NCBI GenBank assembly: GCA_002127415.1
Contig: MWJR01000231.1
Location: 1-6,819, forward strand
DNA: 6,819 bases
Reading direction: 5' to 3'
Source: Calditrichaeota bacterium AABM5.125.24
GTDB taxonomy: Bacteria; Electryoneota; AABM5-125-24; Hatepunaeales; Hatepunaeaceae
The notes beneath the pieces were generated by a model. The model saw only the letters and a list, made by a program, of their open reading frames with translations. It did not search any database and had not been told where the DNA came from. The position numbers and the translations under genes are program-made. Positions 5,440 to 6,819 of the stretch are shown one piece after another; positions within the stretch are counted from its first letter, which is position 1; every line of letters begins with the position of its first letter.

Positions 5440-6759
5440 ATGAGAATTGCATTGATAGCTATGAGTGGTATCCGAGTTTGTGATGCCGAACTGCTTCGCA
5501 TCGGTCTTACCCTACCAGGATTTGTCGAACGAAGCAAGACAATCGCTTCGCTTCCGAGCTTAGGTCTCCTCACCTTGGCAGGTATGACGCCTAAGGAACA
5601 CGATCTTGAATACATCGAGATTCCGAGCCTCGCAGAGTTGGGATCCCTTCCGGATAATTTCGACTTGATTGCCATATCAAGCTACAGCGCACAGATTAAT
5701 GAAGCCTATATGCTGGCGGATCGATATAAAAGGACTGGAATTCCGGTTGTTATAGGAGGACCGCATGTAACTTCCCTTCCCGAGGAGGCAATCGAATATT
5801 GTGATGCGGTTGTAATCGGCGAAGGAGAAGCGACCTGGAATGATATTCTCAGCGACTGTGGGAATGGGAATCTTTCAGGATTCTATGGATCTACGGAAAG
5901 CAGTTACGACTTGTGTGAATCCCCTATGCCAGATTATAAACTCCTCGATATCTCCAAGTATAACCGACTCACAGTTCAAACCAGCCGGGGCTGCCCTCAT
6001 TGTTGTGAGTTTTGCGCTGGATCACTGCTATTGACCGGCAAGTACAAACAGAAACCCGTCGCCAAAGTGTTGGATGAAATTGAAAGAATCCGTGAGATTT
6101 GGCATCATCCATTCATCGAATTCGCGGATGATAATTCCGTGGTCAATAATAACTATTGGAAGGAATTGCTTGGACCGCTAAAGGATAAAAAAATCAGATG
6201 GTTCACGGAAACAGATCTTTCGGTCAGCGAAGACGACGAGTTGCTTGAACTTATGCGCGAGAGTGGGTGTGCACAGGTCTTGATAGGGCTGGAAAGCCCA
6301 ATAGAGACAGGTCTCCATAACATCGAACTCAGAAACGACTGGAAGCTGAAAAAATGGCCGCAGTTTAAAGATGCAATTAGAAATATCCAATCTCACGGTA
6401 TAACCGTAAATGGCTGCTTCATTCTTGGTTTGGACGGTCACACCTCCGAGATATTTGAACAGGTCTTTGATTTTGTGAAAGAGTCCGAGTTGTACGAAGT
6501 GCAAATTACCATAATGACTGCATTTCCCGGGACACCTCTCTATGACCGTCTGAAAAAGGAGGACCGAATACTCGAAGACCACAGATGGGATAAGTGTACG
6601 TTGTTTGATGTCAACTATCGACCGACACATATGAGTCCTGAAGATCTCGCCAGTGGATTTAAGGATCTTGTGGTTAGAATATATAGTGATGAATTTACAA
6701 AATGGCGTAGAAATAATTTCAAGAAATATCTACGGGAGCACTTAAAAACGAAGGGATAG
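5440..6759 (+). CDS. Radical SAM protein with N-terminal B12-binding-type domain
   Basis: This 439-residue protein should reductively cleave S-adenosylmethionine at a [4Fe-4S] cluster to start radical chemistry. Residues 1 to about 145 form a cobalamin-binding-type Rossmann domain, with GGPHVTSLPEEA (106-117) and VVIGEGE (124-130). The DxHxxG motif that binds B12 through histidine is absent, as in many members of this class. The cluster motif CX3CX2C is TSRGCPHCCEFC (181-192), with ligands Cys185, Cys189 and Cys192; Cys188 is an extra cysteine. Further radical SAM elements follow: FADDN (228-232), ETDLSV (257-262), LIGLESP (281-287), GCFILGLDG (325-333) and AFPGTPLYDRL (361-371). The C-terminal part (about 372-439) resembles the extension of class B radical SAM enzymes such as BchE- and HpnP-like proteins. 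A methylation or C-C bond reaction on a lipid, hopanoid or pigment is plausible, but the substrate is unknown. The start at 5440 keeps the B12-domain N-terminus MRIALIAM. Confidence 0.93.
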   Translation: MRIALIAMSGIRVCDAELLRIGLTLPGFVERSKTIASLPSLGLLTLAGMTPKEHDLEYIEIPSLAELGSLPDNFDLIAISSYSAQINEAYMLADRYKRTGIPVVIGGPHVTSLPEEAIEYCDAVVIGEGEATWNDILSDCGNGNLSGFYGSTESSYDLCESPMPDYKLLDISKYNRLTVQTSRGCPHCCEFCAGSLLLTGKYKQKPVAKVLDEIERIREIWHHPFIEFADDNSVVNNNYWKELLGPLKDKKIRWFTETDLSVSEDDELLELMRESGCAQVLIGLESPIETGLHNIELRNDWKLKKWPQFKDAIRNIQSHGITVNGCFILGLDGHTSEIFEQVFDFVKESELYEVQITIMTAFPGTPLYDRLKKEDRILEDHRWDKCTLFDVNYRPTHMSPEDLASGFKDLVVRIYSDEFTKWRRNNFKKYLREHLKTKG

Positions 6760-6819
6760 AATTATATTGACAGCATATAAAATCCCCCCCTGCGACAGCA
6801 GGGGGGGACAAAAGGGGGG
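6760..6819. repeat. Very GC-rich palindrome at the window end, possible terminator
   Basis: Starting 24 bases after the radical SAM stop, CCCCCCCTGC (6784-6793) pairs perfectly with GCAGGGGGGG (6798-6807) around GACA. A further run of six G (6814-6819) reaches the window edge, so the element may be longer and could fold in an alternative way. The + strand lacks a T-run after the stem. Read on the - strand the stem is followed by ATTTTATATG, a better terminator tail, so it may serve a - strand gene beyond the window or be a dispersed repeat. Confidence 0.6.

Noticed and set aside
6767..6772. A perfect TTGACA -35 box after the radical SAM gene.
   Set aside because: The place for a -10 element falls in the C-run and GC stem, so there is no promoter.
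4479..6819. A duplicated tRNA-Pro 3' end that would mark the far border of an integrated element.
   Set aside because: No second copy of the T-arm and acceptor sequence was found in the window by eye, so a bounded element cannot be annotated.
1..6819. CRISPR array, insertion sequence or transposase.
   Set aside because: No regularly spaced repeats, terminal inverted repeats with a transposase, or recombinase motifs were seen.

Overview
The window reads as a bacterial chromosome segment with every gene on the + strand and two parts of clearly different composition. From the start to about 4480 the DNA is GC-rich (hand-counted 60-base samples: 68% in ald, 55% in the MerR gene). It carries ordinary housekeeping genes: an M16 processing peptidase, alanine dehydrogenase (ald), dUTPase (dut), a NodB-type polysaccharide deacetylase, a small MerR-type regulator and a tRNA-Pro(GGG) with no encoded CCA. 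From about 4480 to the end the DNA is AT-rich (38% and 42% GC in two samples). It carries a tight cluster of two small four-helix membrane proteins of unknown function and a radical SAM protein with an N-terminal B12-binding-type domain.

No gene here fixes the species. The gene order, the GC content, the missing CCA and the intergenic palindromes would fit an uncultured lineage of the FCB group (Zixibacteria-, Latescibacteria- or Gemmatimonadota-like) or a deltaproteobacterial lineage. This placement is inference with low confidence.

Layout: 1-172 is a non-coding leader with one GC-rich palindrome. 173-3863 holds M16 peptidase, a 96-base gap with a hairpin, then ald, dut and deacetylase packed without gaps (dut starts at the base after the ald stop, and the deacetylase overlaps dut by 32 bases). 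3864-3883 is a perfect palindrome that closes this unit. 3935-3963 is a good sigma-70-type promoter for the MerR gene and probably for tRNA-Pro, which follows after 27 bases. 4479-4621 is an AT-rich gap with a perfect 14-base palindrome. 4622-6759 is the three-gene cluster, with only one base between the second stop and the radical SAM start. 6784-6807 is a very GC-rich palindrome, probably part of a larger repeat cut by the window end.

The first block combines unrelated housekeeping jobs: protein processing, alanine/pyruvate exchange, dUTP removal, and envelope glycan trimming. The second block is the part worth attention. A radical SAM/B12-type enzyme encoded together with two small integral membrane proteins beside a tRNA, at a sharp composition change, suggests a horizontally acquired membrane- or lipid-modifying function. 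No substrate can be read from the sequence.
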